64,000 bases of DNA from positions 247,494 through 311,493 of the forward strand of contig NZ_LQXS01000004.1 of assembly GCF_001586775.1 (NCBI RefSeq), written 5' to 3'. This DNA is from Sphingobacterium populi. Lineage in GTDB: Bacteria > Bacteroidota > Bacteroidia > Sphingobacteriales > Sphingobacteriaceae. Positions 34,991 to 44,487 of this stretch are shown here, piece after piece (within the stretch, counting starts at the first letter, position 1; every line of letters starts with the position of its first letter). The translations under genes and the position numbers were made by a program. Under the pieces are notes generated by a model that was given only the letters and a program-made list of their open reading frames with translations, was not told the origin of the DNA and made no database searches.

Positions 34991-36685
34991 ATGAAAATAC
35001 TATCACACTTAATAATTGTGTTTTTGCTGTTCAGTTCATGTCAGAACTCGAGCAACGATCAACACACCACAAAAAGCAACGAATTCGAGCATGGAGCTGT
35101 TGTTGCCGCTCATCCCTTGGCGTCCGATGTGGGCGTGCAAATACTGAAAGATGGAGGAAATGCTGTCGATGCAGCCATTGCAGTACAATTTGCTTTGGCC
35201 GTTGTGTATCCAAATGCCGGAAATATTGGTGGCGGCGGTTTTATGCTGTATAGAAGTCACGACGGCAACGTAGATGCCTTGGATTTTCGCGAAAAAGCAC
35301 CGCTAAAATCTGATAAGGATATGTATTTGGATGCCGAAGGCAATGCGATTACCGACTTAAGTCTTTATGGGCAGTTGGCAGCAGGAGTGCCGGGCACCGT
35401 GGCTGGCATGGTTGCCGCACATGAGAAATATGGCTCGGTGGATTGGAAAGCGCTCGTGGCGCCAGCTATCAAACTCGCCAAAGAGGGTTTCCAGATCACG
35501 AGCATGCAGGCAAAGGAATTCAACGAGCATCAGGAGCTTTTTTCGAAACTTAATGCGCAAGGTGCCGCGATTATCCGCAGCGAAGCATGGAAAGAGGGTG
35601 ATATATTTCAACAACCAGAACTCGCTAGCACCTTGGAGCGCATAGCGAATGAAGGCCGTAATGGTTTTTACAAAGGCGAAACAGCCGATCATATTGTGAA
35701 AGAAATGCAGCGCGGCAACGGTATTATGAGCAAAGGTGATCTGGAGAATTATGAAGCCGTGTGGCGCAAACCAGTAGAAGGAATGTATCGCGGTCATCGT
35801 GTGATCTCTATGCCGCCACCATCGAGCGGAGGTGCTGCGCTCATCGCTTTATTGCAATCGGTGGAGTTGTACCCATTGACCGATTGGGGATTTCAAAGTG
35901 ATTCTGCAGTACGCGTGATTGTTGAAGCCGAACGTCGTATTTATGCCGACCGCGCTACGCATATGGGCGATCCCGACTTTCACCGTGTGCCTCTCAAAGA
36001 ATTGATGGACAACGACCGCAATAAAGCGCGCATGAAAGCAATTGATTTCGCCAAAGCGACACCAAGCAGTGAAGTATTGGCTTCCAAATTCGCCGGTTAT
36101 GAATCAGAAGAAACCACACATTATTGCATCGTGGATAAAGATGGTAATGCGGTTTCGTTGACCACGACGTTGAATGGCGCTTACGGTGCGGGCGTGTGGG
36201 TGAAAGGTGCCGGTTTCTTATTAAACAATGAGATGGATGATTTCTCGGTGAAGCCGGGCGTGCCTAATTTATATGGTTTAGTTGGTGGTAAAGCCAATTC
36301 CATTGCGCCAAACAAACGGATGCTGAGTTCGATGACGCCAACCATTGTTGAGAAAGACGGTAAATTATATATGGTCGTCGGTACGCCGGGAGGCTCTACT
36401 ATTATTACATCGGTATTCCAGACGATTACCAACGTGATCGATTATGGTATGGATGCGCAAGAATCGGTTTCCGCATCGCGGTTTCATCATCAATGGCTAC
36501 CCGATCAGATTGATGTAGAAGATGCTGCTATTGATGCAGCAACGCGTCAAAGTTTGGAAAAAGCCGGTTACCATTTCCACGCACGTGGAAACATCGGCCG
36601 TGTCGAGAATATTGTTGTATTGCCGAACGGCAAATTGCAAACCGGTGCAGATCCACGCGGTGATGATGTAGCGAGAGGGTATTAA
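34991..36685 (+). CDS. ggt: Gamma-glutamyltransferase
   Basis: 564 residues. Lipoprotein signal with lipobox LFSSC (Cys17), then the family N-terminus GAVVAAHPLASDVGVQIL and GGNAVDAAIAVQFALAVV. The autoprocessing site is at TTHYCIVDKDGNAVSLTTTLN, the nucleophile being the first Thr (about Thr375). Downstream are GAGFLLNNEMDDFS (lid region) and TPGGSTIITSVFQ. It is made as a proenzyme and self-cleaves into two subunits. It hydrolyses glutathione and other gamma-glutamyl compounds in the periplasm or at the outer membrane. Followed by the long-hairpin repeat. Confidence 0.95.
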   Translation: MKILSHLIIVFLLFSSCQNSSNDQHTTKSNEFEHGAVVAAHPLASDVGVQILKDGGNAVDAAIAVQFALAVVYPNAGNIGGGGFMLYRSHDGNVDALDFREKAPLKSDKDMYLDAEGNAITDLSLYGQLAAGVPGTVAGMVAAHEKYGSVDWKALVAPAIKLAKEGFQITSMQAKEFNEHQELFSKLNAQGAAIIRSEAWKEGDIFQQPELASTLERIANEGRNGFYKGETADHIVKEMQRGNGIMSKGDLENYEAVWRKPVEGMYRGHRVISMPPPSSGGAALIALLQSVELYPLTDWGFQSDSAVRVIVEAERRIYADRATHMGDPDFHRVPLKELMDNDRNKARMKAIDFAKATPSSEVLASKFAGYESEETTHYCIVDKDGNAVSLTTTLNGAYGAGVWVKGAGFLLNNEMDDFSVKPGVPNLYGLVGGKANSIAPNKRMLSSMTPTIVEKDGKLYMVVGTPGGSTIITSVFQTITNVIDYGMDAQESVSASRFHHQWLPDQIDVEDAAIDAATRQSLEKAGYHFHARGNIGRVENIVVLPNGKLQTGADPRGDDVARGY

Positions 36686-36724
36686 TTAGTAGTTATATTT
36701 GAGCAGTTAGATTAAACCGACCTA

Positions 36725-36842
36725 GCGTTCCGACTGCGTGAAGCTGTCCGAAAGTAAATCCGTGAAGAACAAAAATCTGTTTGAGCGCAGCGAGTTTATT
36801 TTTTGTTCAGGATTTCTGAGGATGGATCGCAGTAAGGGACGC
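36725..36842. repeat. Long imperfect palindrome, probable dispersed intergenic repeat
   Basis: The 118-bp segment folds on itself over its whole length. Outer arms are GCGTTCC-GACTGCG (36725-36738) against CGCAGTAAGGGACGC (36828-36842), middle arms AAATCC / GGATTT, and inner arms GAACAAAAA (36767-36775) / TTTTTGTTC (36800-36808), around the loop phrase TTTGAGCGCAGCGAGTTTA. It has no coding potential. The structure resembles a small MITE- or BIME-type element. Confidence 0.55.
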
Positions 36843-36857
36843 AGTCTTGATTTTTGC

Positions 36858-36883
36858 CAAACTTTTTATCAAGAAAAAGTTTG
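36858..36883. terminator. Hairpin between ggt and ureohydrolase genes
   Basis: Perfect 10-bp arms CAAACTTTTT / AAAAAGTTTG with a 6-nt loop, 11 bp after the ureohydrolase stop (minus strand). The A/T-rich arms may act as a bidirectional terminator for the two convergent genes, although the following tract is not a clean T-run. Confidence 0.5.
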
Positions 36884-36894
36884 AATAAAAACAC

Positions 36895-38082
36895 CTACTG
36901 CAACTTCTGATGCGTACGCCACCACAAATCCGGCATTTCGCCATCTACGGCCAATTGATAATCCTCATAACGGCACGGAACTAAGAAAAATCGTTCGTTC
37001 ACCGATTTGGTGCCGAAATATGGCACTTGCATCCACCAGCGATCCGATTTTTTACTCTTCACAAACACCAATTCGTAGTCATCGCTTTCCAAAGTCGTAC
37101 GGTAGATGATGTAATTGGATTTAGGATACATCGGCGCATCGCCTTTGCGCGAGTAGAAGCCGTCAATAAAGCACCAGATCATTTGTGCTACCAGCATCGC
37201 ACTGTGTCCCATCGGATCAAACGTCGGGTTGAATTCGTAGAATCCTACGGATGAACATTTGTCGGACATGCCCGCATAACGCGCTAACTGACAAGCTTCG
37301 TCGCCATACAATCCATTTGGCGTAGCATTGGCATTGCCGCCCGCTTCGGAAGCGCGAATCGCGCCCATATCAAAACTCACCATATCCGCTGCGCGGATCA
37401 GTGGTTCGGACTGATCTAGTTTTCCAGTGATAGCTCCTAGGCGCATCGTATTGAAAAACAGCTTATTGTACATGTTGATCGACTCTTTGCTTACCAAATA
37501 TGTCTGATACGCGATATTGCTCAAGCTAAACAGATAATCTGGCTGATGCAAGATGATGTGATTCAGAAAAGTCGTCGAGTTTAACGTCGTGTTTTCATCA
37601 CTTTCCTGATCCAGATCAAATCGAGCATCGATGACGGCTACTTCTACCTTTTGCTCCAGGTTTTCATAGCCAGTATATTGCGCGTAAGTAAGATCTTGTC
37701 CGCCACCGATAATGACTGGTACGATTTCCAATTTCACCAACTCTTCCACCACTTGGCGCAGCGCAACATAAGTATCTTCGATGCGCGCACCTGCCTTGAT
37801 ATTTCCTAAGTCGGCAACGCGTAATGCATAATCTCCTTCATACAGCTCGTACAAATGCTTGCGCACTTCATTAGGTGCTTTGGCTGCTCCGCGATTATTT
37901 ACCGAAGCCCGATCTTCTTCAACACCAAGAATCGCGAGATGCGGTCTAGTTTCAGCATCATCCAAATCTGGGAAACGATCTTCGTAGCGGAGCATGGTTT
38001 TGCCCAATTGTGAATTAAGAAAATCTGGTTTAGACGTAATTTCAGTCAAGATTATCGGTTGAAAAAAATCTGCTAGAGTCAT
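36895..38082 (-). CDS. Ureohydrolase-fold protein (formimidoylglutamase/arginase-like) with altered metal sites
   Basis: 395 residues with the arginase order of motifs, but divergent: VIIGGGQDLTYAQY replaces the usual GGDHS, VIDARFDLDQE replaces DAHxD, and SFDMGAIRASE replaces SxDxD. Two histidines and one aspartate expected to bind the Mn2+ pair are therefore absent. To my knowledge Bacteroidota have a whole subgroup of this kind annotated as formimidoylglutamase, so the change looks like a family property, not damage. Cytoplasmic. Catalytic activity as arginase or formimidoylglutamase is doubtful. No histidine or arginine catabolic genes are adjacent. Confidence 0.75.
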   Translation of the reverse strand: MTLADFFQPIILTEITSKPDFLNSQLGKTMLRYEDRFPDLDDAETRPHLAILGVEEDRASVNNRGAAKAPNEVRKHLYELYEGDYALRVADLGNIKAGARIEDTYVALRQVVEELVKLEIVPVIIGGGQDLTYAQYTGYENLEQKVEVAVIDARFDLDQESDENTTLNSTTFLNHIILHQPDYLFSLSNIAYQTYLVSKESINMYNKLFFNTMRLGAITGKLDQSEPLIRAADMVSFDMGAIRASEAGGNANATPNGLYGDEACQLARYAGMSDKCSSVGFYEFNPTFDPMGHSAMLVAQMIWCFIDGFYSRKGDAPMYPKSNYIIYRTTLESDDYELVFVKSKKSDRWWMQVPYFGTKSVNERFFLVPCRYEDYQLAVDGEMPDLWWRTHQKLQ

Positions 38083-38179
38083 GAATGTAATATCGCTAAA
38101 AGTGCCTTACGTGAATAAATAGCTTTTGTTTACCACAAAGATGCATTTATTCCTTCGCTTTTAGTGCGCCTTATAAGCA

Positions 38180-38211
38180 TTTGCATACTATGTATAATTA
38201 CTATACTTTTG
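38180..38211 (+). promoter_or_regulatory. Promoter of the epimerase-SerB-like operon
   Basis: TTTG at 38180-38183 and TACTTTTG at 38204-38211, spaced by 20 bp, match the Bacteroidota consensus. The ATG follows at 38243. Confidence 0.65.
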
Positions 38212-38242
38212 AAAATCGCAATGTCAAACACCTAATTAGAAG

Positions 38243-39217
38243 ATGATTTTAGTAACTGGAGGAACCGGTTTTTTGGGATCCGTACTGATCAAAAACTTGA
38301 TCGATGCAGGTCATAGTGTAATCGCCGTGAAGCGCGCGCATTCCATTATACCCGATGCACTAAAGGCCTCCTCATTGATCCAATGGGTGGATGCCGATAT
38401 TACCGATTATTTCGCATTGAAAGAAATATTTCTGGACATCAAATCGGTGTATCACTGTGCAGCACTGATTTCGAATCAATCCGGTGACGCCATGCAGATC
38501 GCTCAAGTCAATGTCGAAGGCACCGCACATATCGTCAACCTATGTCTAGAGCATCAAGCGCGTTTGGTACACGTGAGTTCGATTGCCGCTTTGGGGCCCA
38601 ACAAAAATGGGCAACCGCTTAATGAAGAGGCCAAATGGGAGATGACGCGAAAAACTTCCTTGTATTCACGCGCAAAGCACGATGCAGAGATGGAAGTGTG
38701 GCGCGGTATTGTAGAAGGACTAGACGCCGTGATTGTCAATCCGTCAATCATCATGGGCGTCGGATTGGGGAAAGGTAAAGTTGCTGCCAACGCCTTATTC
38801 GACCAAGTGAAAAAAGGACTTAAAATCTATCCACTCGGCTCCGTTGGTATCGTCGATGTCGAAGATGTCGCTAGCCTGATGATCTGGCTGATGAATTCCG
38901 ATATCTCGGGCGAGCGTTTCATTTTAAACAGTGAAAATGTATCGTCGCGCGATCTGCTAACCGATATCAGTGTGCTAATGGGTCGCCCTGCACCAACTAT
39001 TCAGGCCAGCAAAACGTTATTGTCTATAGCGTGGCGTTTGGCAAAAGTAAAAGCGACGCTGTTTGGCCAGCCTGCCGCTCTTACAAAATATGCTGCCAGA
39101 GCAGCCTCAGAAAAATTGAGCTACGACAATTCCAAGATTACAGGCCTTACCGCACACGCGTTCAAACCTGTATCCGAAACCCTTAAGAATGTATACCAGG
39201 CATATTATGCCCAATAA
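38243..39217 (+). CDS. NAD(P)-dependent epimerase/dehydratase (extended SDR)
   Basis: 324 residues. N-terminal MILVTGGTGFLGSVLIKNL is the Rossmann TGxxGxxG motif. The catalytic pair lies in SLYSRAKHDAE (YxxxK with Tyr about 147), preceded by HVSSIAALG (Ser). C-terminal substrate domain from about 170 to 320. Such Bacteroidota proteins are close to dihydroflavonol reductase/3-beta-HSD-like SDRs; the substrate is unknown. It precedes the SerB-like gene by 12 bp in the same operon, without an obvious metabolic link. Confidence 0.85.
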   Translation: MILVTGGTGFLGSVLIKNLIDAGHSVIAVKRAHSIIPDALKASSLIQWVDADITDYFALKEIFLDIKSVYHCAALISNQSGDAMQIAQVNVEGTAHIVNLCLEHQARLVHVSSIAALGPNKNGQPLNEEAKWEMTRKTSLYSRAKHDAEMEVWRGIVEGLDAVIVNPSIIMGVGLGKGKVAANALFDQVKKGLKIYPLGSVGIVDVEDVASLMIWLMNSDISGERFILNSENVSSRDLLTDISVLMGRPAPTIQASKTLLSIAWRLAKVKATLFGQPAALTKYAARAASEKLSYDNSKITGLTAHAFKPVSETLKNVYQAYYAQ

Positions 39218-39229
39218 TCCATACAGAGC

Positions 39230-40525
39230 GTGAAGAATTATTATATTATTGATTTCGACAGTACTTTTACCCAAGTAGAAGCGTTGGACGAATTAGCCAG
39301 AATATCCCTAGAAGGAAGTCCAGAACAAGAAAAAGTATACCGCGAAATCGAGCGGTACACCAATTTGGCGATGGAAGGGAAGATCTCCTTTCGCGAAAGC
39401 CTCACCGGTCGCATCAGCTTACTCAAAGCGAATAGAACACATTTGGATCAATTGATTAAACATTTGAAAAAGAAGGTTTCGAAATCTTTTGATCGTAATC
39501 GTGCCTTCTTTAAAGCGAATGCAGATGCTGCATGGATTGTATCTGGGGGATTCAAAGAATTTATTACACCGGTAGTAGCGCCCTATGGCATTAAGACCGA
39601 AAACATTTATGCAAACACCTTCTTGTTTGATGAAGAAGGAAATATAACAGGATACGATGATACCAATCCATTGTCGGACGAAGGGGGCAAAGTAAAGCTG
39701 CTTAAAGAACTCAATGTGCAAGGTCGTTTGTTTGGTATTGGTGATGGTTATTCTGATTTTCAGCTGAAAGAATCTGGTTTGATAGAGCGTTTTTACGCCT
39801 TTACCGAAAATATCGCCCGACAGTCGGTTACCGAAAAGGCGGATCACGTTACCCCAAGTTTTGACGAATTTCTATATGTCAATAATTTGCCACGTGCAAT
39901 CTCGTACCCTAAAAATCGGATTTTATGTTTGATTATTGGCGATGTGCCCAATGTTGCAGCAGAGATATTGAAGAATGATGGTTTCTCCGTGCGTATCAAA
40001 GATAGTTTCGAAGAGAAATATGTGAAAGATGTGGGGATGCTACTTTTGGGCGACAACATCACCGTCGATTCTGATCAGCTTCGCCGCGCGAATAAGCTCA
40101 AAGTATTAGGATACCTAGGTGATGTAAAGGGGCGTGTGTCGCGAACAGTCTGTTGTGAGAAAGGGATTGTTATTTTTGACGATAAACGTCACAAAAAACG
40201 CAACGCTGAATTTATTCCACGTCGGATGGCCGATTTCATTAATCACGGCGACACATATTTGAGCCGCAACTTTCCGGCTATGACCTTGCCAAAGTTGAAA
40301 CATGCGCATCGTTTAATACATATTCATAAGAATGTGCCGGGCATCATGGCGCAGATCAATAACGTATATGCCGAAAATGAAGTCAATATCTTCTCTCAGT
40401 TTCTGATGACGAAAGATACCATCGGCTATGCCATCACCGACGTAGATGCGCAATATGATAAGGAAATGCTAAAACAACTCAAGCAGATCGATAATACCAT
40501 AAAATTTAGAATCCTATACAAATAA
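39230..40525 (+). CDS. SerB-like HAD phosphatase fused to a truncated SerA and ACT domain
   Basis: 431 residues from a GTG start. Residues 1-215 are an HAD phosphatase: nucleophile DFDST (Asp8, acid Asp10), WIVSGG (motif II Ser) and GIGDGYSD (motif IV), as in phosphoserine phosphatase. Residues about 225-335 resemble the substrate-binding part of phosphoglycerate dehydrogenase (LLLGDNITVDSDQLRRA) but lack the NAD-binding Rossmann core. Residues about 360-431 are a SerA-type ACT domain (HRLIHIHKNVPGIMAQIN). It probably dephosphorylates phosphoserine, with serine sensing through the ACT domain; the second part cannot be a working dehydrogenase. The hybrid layout is the odd feature. Confidence 0.75.
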   Translation: MKNYYIIDFDSTFTQVEALDELARISLEGSPEQEKVYREIERYTNLAMEGKISFRESLTGRISLLKANRTHLDQLIKHLKKKVSKSFDRNRAFFKANADAAWIVSGGFKEFITPVVAPYGIKTENIYANTFLFDEEGNITGYDDTNPLSDEGGKVKLLKELNVQGRLFGIGDGYSDFQLKESGLIERFYAFTENIARQSVTEKADHVTPSFDEFLYVNNLPRAISYPKNRILCLIIGDVPNVAAEILKNDGFSVRIKDSFEEKYVKDVGMLLLGDNITVDSDQLRRANKLKVLGYLGDVKGRVSRTVCCEKGIVIFDDKRHKKRNAEFIPRRMADFINHGDTYLSRNFPAMTLPKLKHAHRLIHIHKNVPGIMAQINNVYAENEVNIFSQFLMTKDTIGYAITDVDAQYDKEMLKQLKQIDNTIKFRILYK

Positions 40526-40533
40526 CTTTTCCA

Positions 40534-43419
40534 TTACTCCAGTAGTACACTGAGGTCTTCTCTGGATAAGGATTTAACGAAGCTCTCTTCGGTCGTGATC
40601 AACGCTGAAGAGAGCTTCTTTTTGCGGTTTTGTAAGGATACAATCTTCTCTTCGACACTATCTTTACTGATAAAGCGGTAAATAAACACATTGCGCTCTT
40701 GGCCAATCCGATGACTTCGATCAATAGCTTGCTGCTCTACCGCTGGATTCCACCAAGGATCTAAGATAAATACATAATCGGCTTCTGTCAGATTGAGGCC
40801 AACGCCGCCTGCTTTTATAGAGATCAGGAAGATGCGTGTTTCCGAGTCGTTTTTAAACCTATTTACAGCAGCTTCCCTGTCCTTAGTGCCGCCATCGAGG
40901 TAGGCATATTTCGTTTTCTTGCGATCAAAGTGGTTTCGAAAAATGTCCAGATGCTTCACGAATTGAGAAAAAATTAGAATCTTGCTGTCTTTAGTAGGCA
41001 CCGATTCAAGCATCTCCAATACGGTGTCAAATTTTCCAGAACCATCAGCATATTCGTGATCTACCATATGTGGATGGTTGGCCAACTGTCGCAATTTCAT
41101 TAATCCTTGCAATAAAGTCATTTGGTTGTTTTCGCCGACAGCAGGGCCGTCCAATAAAACATTCCTGTAGGCCGACTTTGTACTATCGTACAACTTGGCC
41201 TGCTTTTCATTCATCGCACAATAAACAATCTGTTCGGTCTTCGAGGGTAATTCTGTTGCGACTTGATTCTTCGTGCGCCGAAGGATGAAAGGCTTTATCA
41301 TGGCTTGCAGGCGCTGTGCACGCTCTTCATCTTTCTTTTTCTCTATCGGGATCACAAATTCCTGCTGGAAATAATGGTAATTGCCTAACAGCCCAGGATT
41401 AGAAAAGTGCATCTGCGTCCACAGATCGGCTACCGAATTTTCAATCGGCGTACCGGTCAGTGCTAGCTGATGCTTACTGCGCAAATTCTTGATCGCTTTG
41501 AAAGACTTTGAACGTGGATTTTTGATATGCTGACTTTCGTCAAGAATAATGTAATCGAAGAAAAAAGCGCTAAACAAGTCCTCATCACTGCGCACCACGC
41601 CGTACGTGGTGATCACCAAGTCATAATGCGTAAATGCGAAAGCATCTTTGGTGCGTGCATAGCCCGTATGTAAGAGTACGCGAAGTTTCGGTGCAAAACG
41701 TGCGGCTTCTTTCTGCCAATTGTACAGTAAAGAAGTCGGCAAAATAAGTAACGAAGTGATGGCATGTTCGCCTTCGGCGCGGTTTTCTTTCTGCCTTTGG
41801 AGTAGCGCAATCGTCTGTACCGTCTTTCCCAATCCCATATCATCCGCCAGAATACCGCCGAAGCGGTACTGCTGCAAGAAGTGAAACCAATTGTAGCCTG
41901 CTTGCTGATAAGCACGTAATTGTCCTTTAAAGTGCGTAGGCGGTGGCATCTGTTCAATTTCTTCAAACGAGTTCAATTTCTCCAGCTTACGCTGGAAAGA
42001 TACCATCGTATGCTCGCTGATGTCTTGCAGAATGCCCACATGCATTCTATTCAGTTTTAATCCATCTGTAGCGCTGGAAAAATGAAATAAGTGCTCGTAC
42101 TGAGCAAACCAAGCTTCGGGAATCACGGCAATCTCGCCGTTGGGCAATACAAACTCGTGAATTCGATTCAGGATATGGTCGCGCAGTTGCACGAACGGAA
42201 TCTTGTAAGGACCAAACGAAACGAAAGCTTTAAGGTCAAACCAATCATTGTTTTCCTCCACTGTCATATCCACACTGGCCAAACCTAAGAAGAAACGTTT
42301 GGCACCGGTCTGTTGCTCGACCACAAAGCCCAACTCTTCTAACTGATCGACATGCTTGTTCAACCACTCGAAAATAGAAAAACCATGTTCGCCCACAGTC
42401 GCTGCTACGCCAAACGAACCAAAGAGTCGATCTTTGGATTGCAACCCCAATTCGATAAGCGCGGCCTCTTGCTTTTGTTCCCATTTGACGGAGCGCTTTA
42501 TTCTAGTAAAAGTGTATGTGTCTCGTGCTTCATCGTATTGTAGCCGTACCGTGACCGGCCGTTCGATACTGGGTGGAAATGTATAATTGCCATAACGAAA
42601 GCTCAGCTCGACTTGCGGAGCTTGTCCGTCCGCATAACGAACGGTTAGAATAGGTACGGCATCTTCTTTCAAGGTTTTGATGTCAAAACCTTCAGCATAC
42701 ACGTTATGGCGCTCAATGAGATTTGAGACAAATGTTTCAAAATACTTTTTTTCCGTATTGCGCGGCACAGCAATGTATCGCTTTTGTAGAAAAGGGCTCA
42801 GCTTTTTGCCATCAAGCGGCTGGTCGAAATGATACAATGTTCCCTCTAGTAGCAACCAAGCCTGCTCCTGTATAATGACATTCGCATTCTTGTACATAAA
42901 CTCCATTCGATGGCCTTGGTACTTGATGGTCGGGAAATAGCGGGTTTCATCCTCACTCCGTCTAAAATGAAAAAGTACGGAGGCTGGTTGCTCCGCGATA
43001 TCCAATCGTGTTTCGGCCGGGTAACCATCTTTTTTGCTCATCAGATAGAGCGGTCGGTCTTGTAACTGATCGAGTACTTTTAGCAGTCGTTGCTCGATTT
43101 TTGGTCGAACAAATTGATAGGTTTTTTGATCAAATATCTTCGTAAAGTAGTCTGCAGGACGGATGGGCTTTTTATGATATCGCTTAATAATATGTGTTTG
43201 CTCTACCTCGTCCAGCAAACGGATGATTTCCCAATCAACTTCTGATATTCCAGCCGCAAACTCATCTGCTGTATTACTAAATACCCTTTTGTAGGTTAGC
43301 GACAGCGAGCCGTTACCATTGAGCTGCACTACGTGCGGCTCAATGAGATAGCCTAAGTACGGATGTTCTCCGAGCGAGTATATTAAACGAAAAGGAAGTG
43401 CGGAATCAACTTGCTGCAT
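40534..43419 (-). CDS. SNF2-family DEAD/DEAH-box helicase
   Basis: 961 residues. N-terminal half (1-460) is a beta-rich region typical of Bacteroidota SNF2 proteins without recognised motifs. The C-terminal ATPase has motif I ADDMGLGKT (about 505), motif II DESQH, motif III LTGTPIENS, and the second RecA lobe with IFSQFVKHLDIF, KAGGVGLNLTEADYVF and QAIDRSHRIGQ. It is a double-stranded-DNA translocase rather than a true helicase, acting in transcription or repair. It converges with the SerB-like gene, 8 bp between stops. Confidence 0.93.
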   Translation of the reverse strand: MQQVDSALPFRLIYSLGEHPYLGYLIEPHVVQLNGNGSLSLTYKRVFSNTADEFAAGISEVDWEIIRLLDEVEQTHIIKRYHKKPIRPADYFTKIFDQKTYQFVRPKIEQRLLKVLDQLQDRPLYLMSKKDGYPAETRLDIAEQPASVLFHFRRSEDETRYFPTIKYQGHRMEFMYKNANVIIQEQAWLLLEGTLYHFDQPLDGKKLSPFLQKRYIAVPRNTEKKYFETFVSNLIERHNVYAEGFDIKTLKEDAVPILTVRYADGQAPQVELSFRYGNYTFPPSIERPVTVRLQYDEARDTYTFTRIKRSVKWEQKQEAALIELGLQSKDRLFGSFGVAATVGEHGFSIFEWLNKHVDQLEELGFVVEQQTGAKRFFLGLASVDMTVEENNDWFDLKAFVSFGPYKIPFVQLRDHILNRIHEFVLPNGEIAVIPEAWFAQYEHLFHFSSATDGLKLNRMHVGILQDISEHTMVSFQRKLEKLNSFEEIEQMPPPTHFKGQLRAYQQAGYNWFHFLQQYRFGGILADDMGLGKTVQTIALLQRQKENRAEGEHAITSLLILPTSLLYNWQKEAARFAPKLRVLLHTGYARTKDAFAFTHYDLVITTYGVVRSDEDLFSAFFFDYIILDESQHIKNPRSKSFKAIKNLRSKHQLALTGTPIENSVADLWTQMHFSNPGLLGNYHYFQQEFVIPIEKKKDEERAQRLQAMIKPFILRRTKNQVATELPSKTEQIVYCAMNEKQAKLYDSTKSAYRNVLLDGPAVGENNQMTLLQGLMKLRQLANHPHMVDHEYADGSGKFDTVLEMLESVPTKDSKILIFSQFVKHLDIFRNHFDRKKTKYAYLDGGTKDREAAVNRFKNDSETRIFLISIKAGGVGLNLTEADYVFILDPWWNPAVEQQAIDRSHRIGQERNVFIYRFISKDSVEEKIVSLQNRKKKLSSALITTEESFVKSLSREDLSVLLE

Positions 43420-43479
43420 GAAATGATTGTAGTGCTATCTCAAAAAAAGACCACTAATATACCATTCTCTTGCTAGAGT

Positions 43480-44274
43480 TTAAAATTCGCCCTGAAATAC
43501 CCATTTCGCCGGACCATGTAAGAAAACCTGAGTAAATGAATCTCCTTGCTTATCAAAGGAAATGCGTAATTGACCGCCCAGTACGCGAATAGGAATTTCC
43601 TGATGGCCCTCGCGTTTTTCCTGCAACGCAATTGCCATAGCTACAGCCGTTGCGCCGGTACCGCAGGCAAATGTTTCGTCTTCTACGCCGCGTTCGAATG
43701 TGCGGCAAAAATAAACGCCTTCGTCTTCTTTCTCTACAAAGTTCACGTTGATCCCGTCGGTTTTGTAAACATCATTATTTCGGATCGTACCGCCTACTGT
43801 ATAAACATCTAGTTCAGCAAGTCCTGCTACAAACTGTACATAGTGAGGCGATCCAGTTTGTAATACATAAGCCTCTCCATCTCTATCATAATGAGTTACG
43901 TCAATCATGCCAAGTTGTACTTGTTCTTCGTGAATGTTGGCATGATGCAACCCGTCGACTGCCATAAAGACAGTTTCGTCGTTGATCACGCCAAGATCTC
44001 GTGCAAACGCCACGATACACCGGCCACCATTACCACACATCGAGCCTTTTTGCCCATCAGCATTGTAGTAAATCATCTCAAAATCAGATGCAATTGCAGA
44101 ATTTTTTGTATGCGCTAACAGCATCAGTCCATCGGCACCGATACCAAATCGACGATCGCACATTTTGGCAACTAAATCGTGGTTATTAGGGTCAAAATCA
44201 TTGTTGCGATTATCAATTAAGATAAAATCATTGCCCGCACCTTGATATTTGGAAAATGCAATTTTTCTGCTCAT
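43480..44274 (-). CDS. dapF: Diaminopimelate epimerase
   Basis: 264 residues. The two catalytic cysteines are visible in CGNGGRC (about 79-85, the first Cys) and ACGTGATAVA (second Cys, about 211). N-terminal KYQGAGNDFILIDN and the internal substrate loop GIGADGLMLL also match. It converts LL- to meso-diaminopimelate for peptidoglycan and lysine synthesis in the cytoplasm. Length is normal. A TAAATTTG -7 element lies 19-26 bp upstream of its start on the minus strand. Confidence 0.96.
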   Translation of the reverse strand: MSRKIAFSKYQGAGNDFILIDNRNNDFDPNNHDLVAKMCDRRFGIGADGLMLLAHTKNSAIASDFEMIYYNADGQKGSMCGNGGRCIVAFARDLGVINDETVFMAVDGLHHANIHEEQVQLGMIDVTHYDRDGEAYVLQTGSPHYVQFVAGLAELDVYTVGGTIRNNDVYKTDGINVNFVEKEDEGVYFCRTFERGVEDETFACGTGATAVAMAIALQEKREGHQEIPIRVLGGQLRISFDKQGDSFTQVFLHGPAKWVFQGEF

Positions 44275-44292
44275 GTACTTTAAAATATGCTA

Positions 44293-44300
44293 CAAATTTA
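44293..44300 (-). promoter_or_regulatory. -7 promoter element of dapF
   Basis: Minus-strand TAAATTTG fits TAnnTTTG, 19 bp upstream of the ATG. Candidate -33 boxes are imperfect. Confidence 0.35.
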
Positions 44301-44391
44301 ATAATCTTGTTACAAATGAGACCAATATGGTTAAATCTTGTTAAAAGCGCGTGTAAAGCGATTTTGATTAACATTATTTAACTGACAAAAC

Positions 44392-44423
44392 TTGTACCAG
44401 CGGTGCGCATGGTATTACATTTG
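44392..44423 (+). promoter_or_regulatory. Promoter of the htrA gene
   Basis: TTG at 44392-44394 and TACATTTG at 44416-44423, spaced by 21 bp. The leader to the ATG at 44488 is about 60 nt and contains a 7-bp hairpin AAACACC / GGTGTTT (44433-44439, 44454-44460). Confidence 0.55.
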
Positions 44424-44487
44424 ACTTAATCAAAACACCATCGCGAATTGAGCGGTGTTTATTTATGTTTCAACAATTAAAATCATT

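Noticed and set aside
36858..36883. Strong rho-independent terminator
   Set aside because: The stem is perfect but consists mostly of A/T pairs and lacks a clean T-run; kept only as a moderate-confidence terminator.
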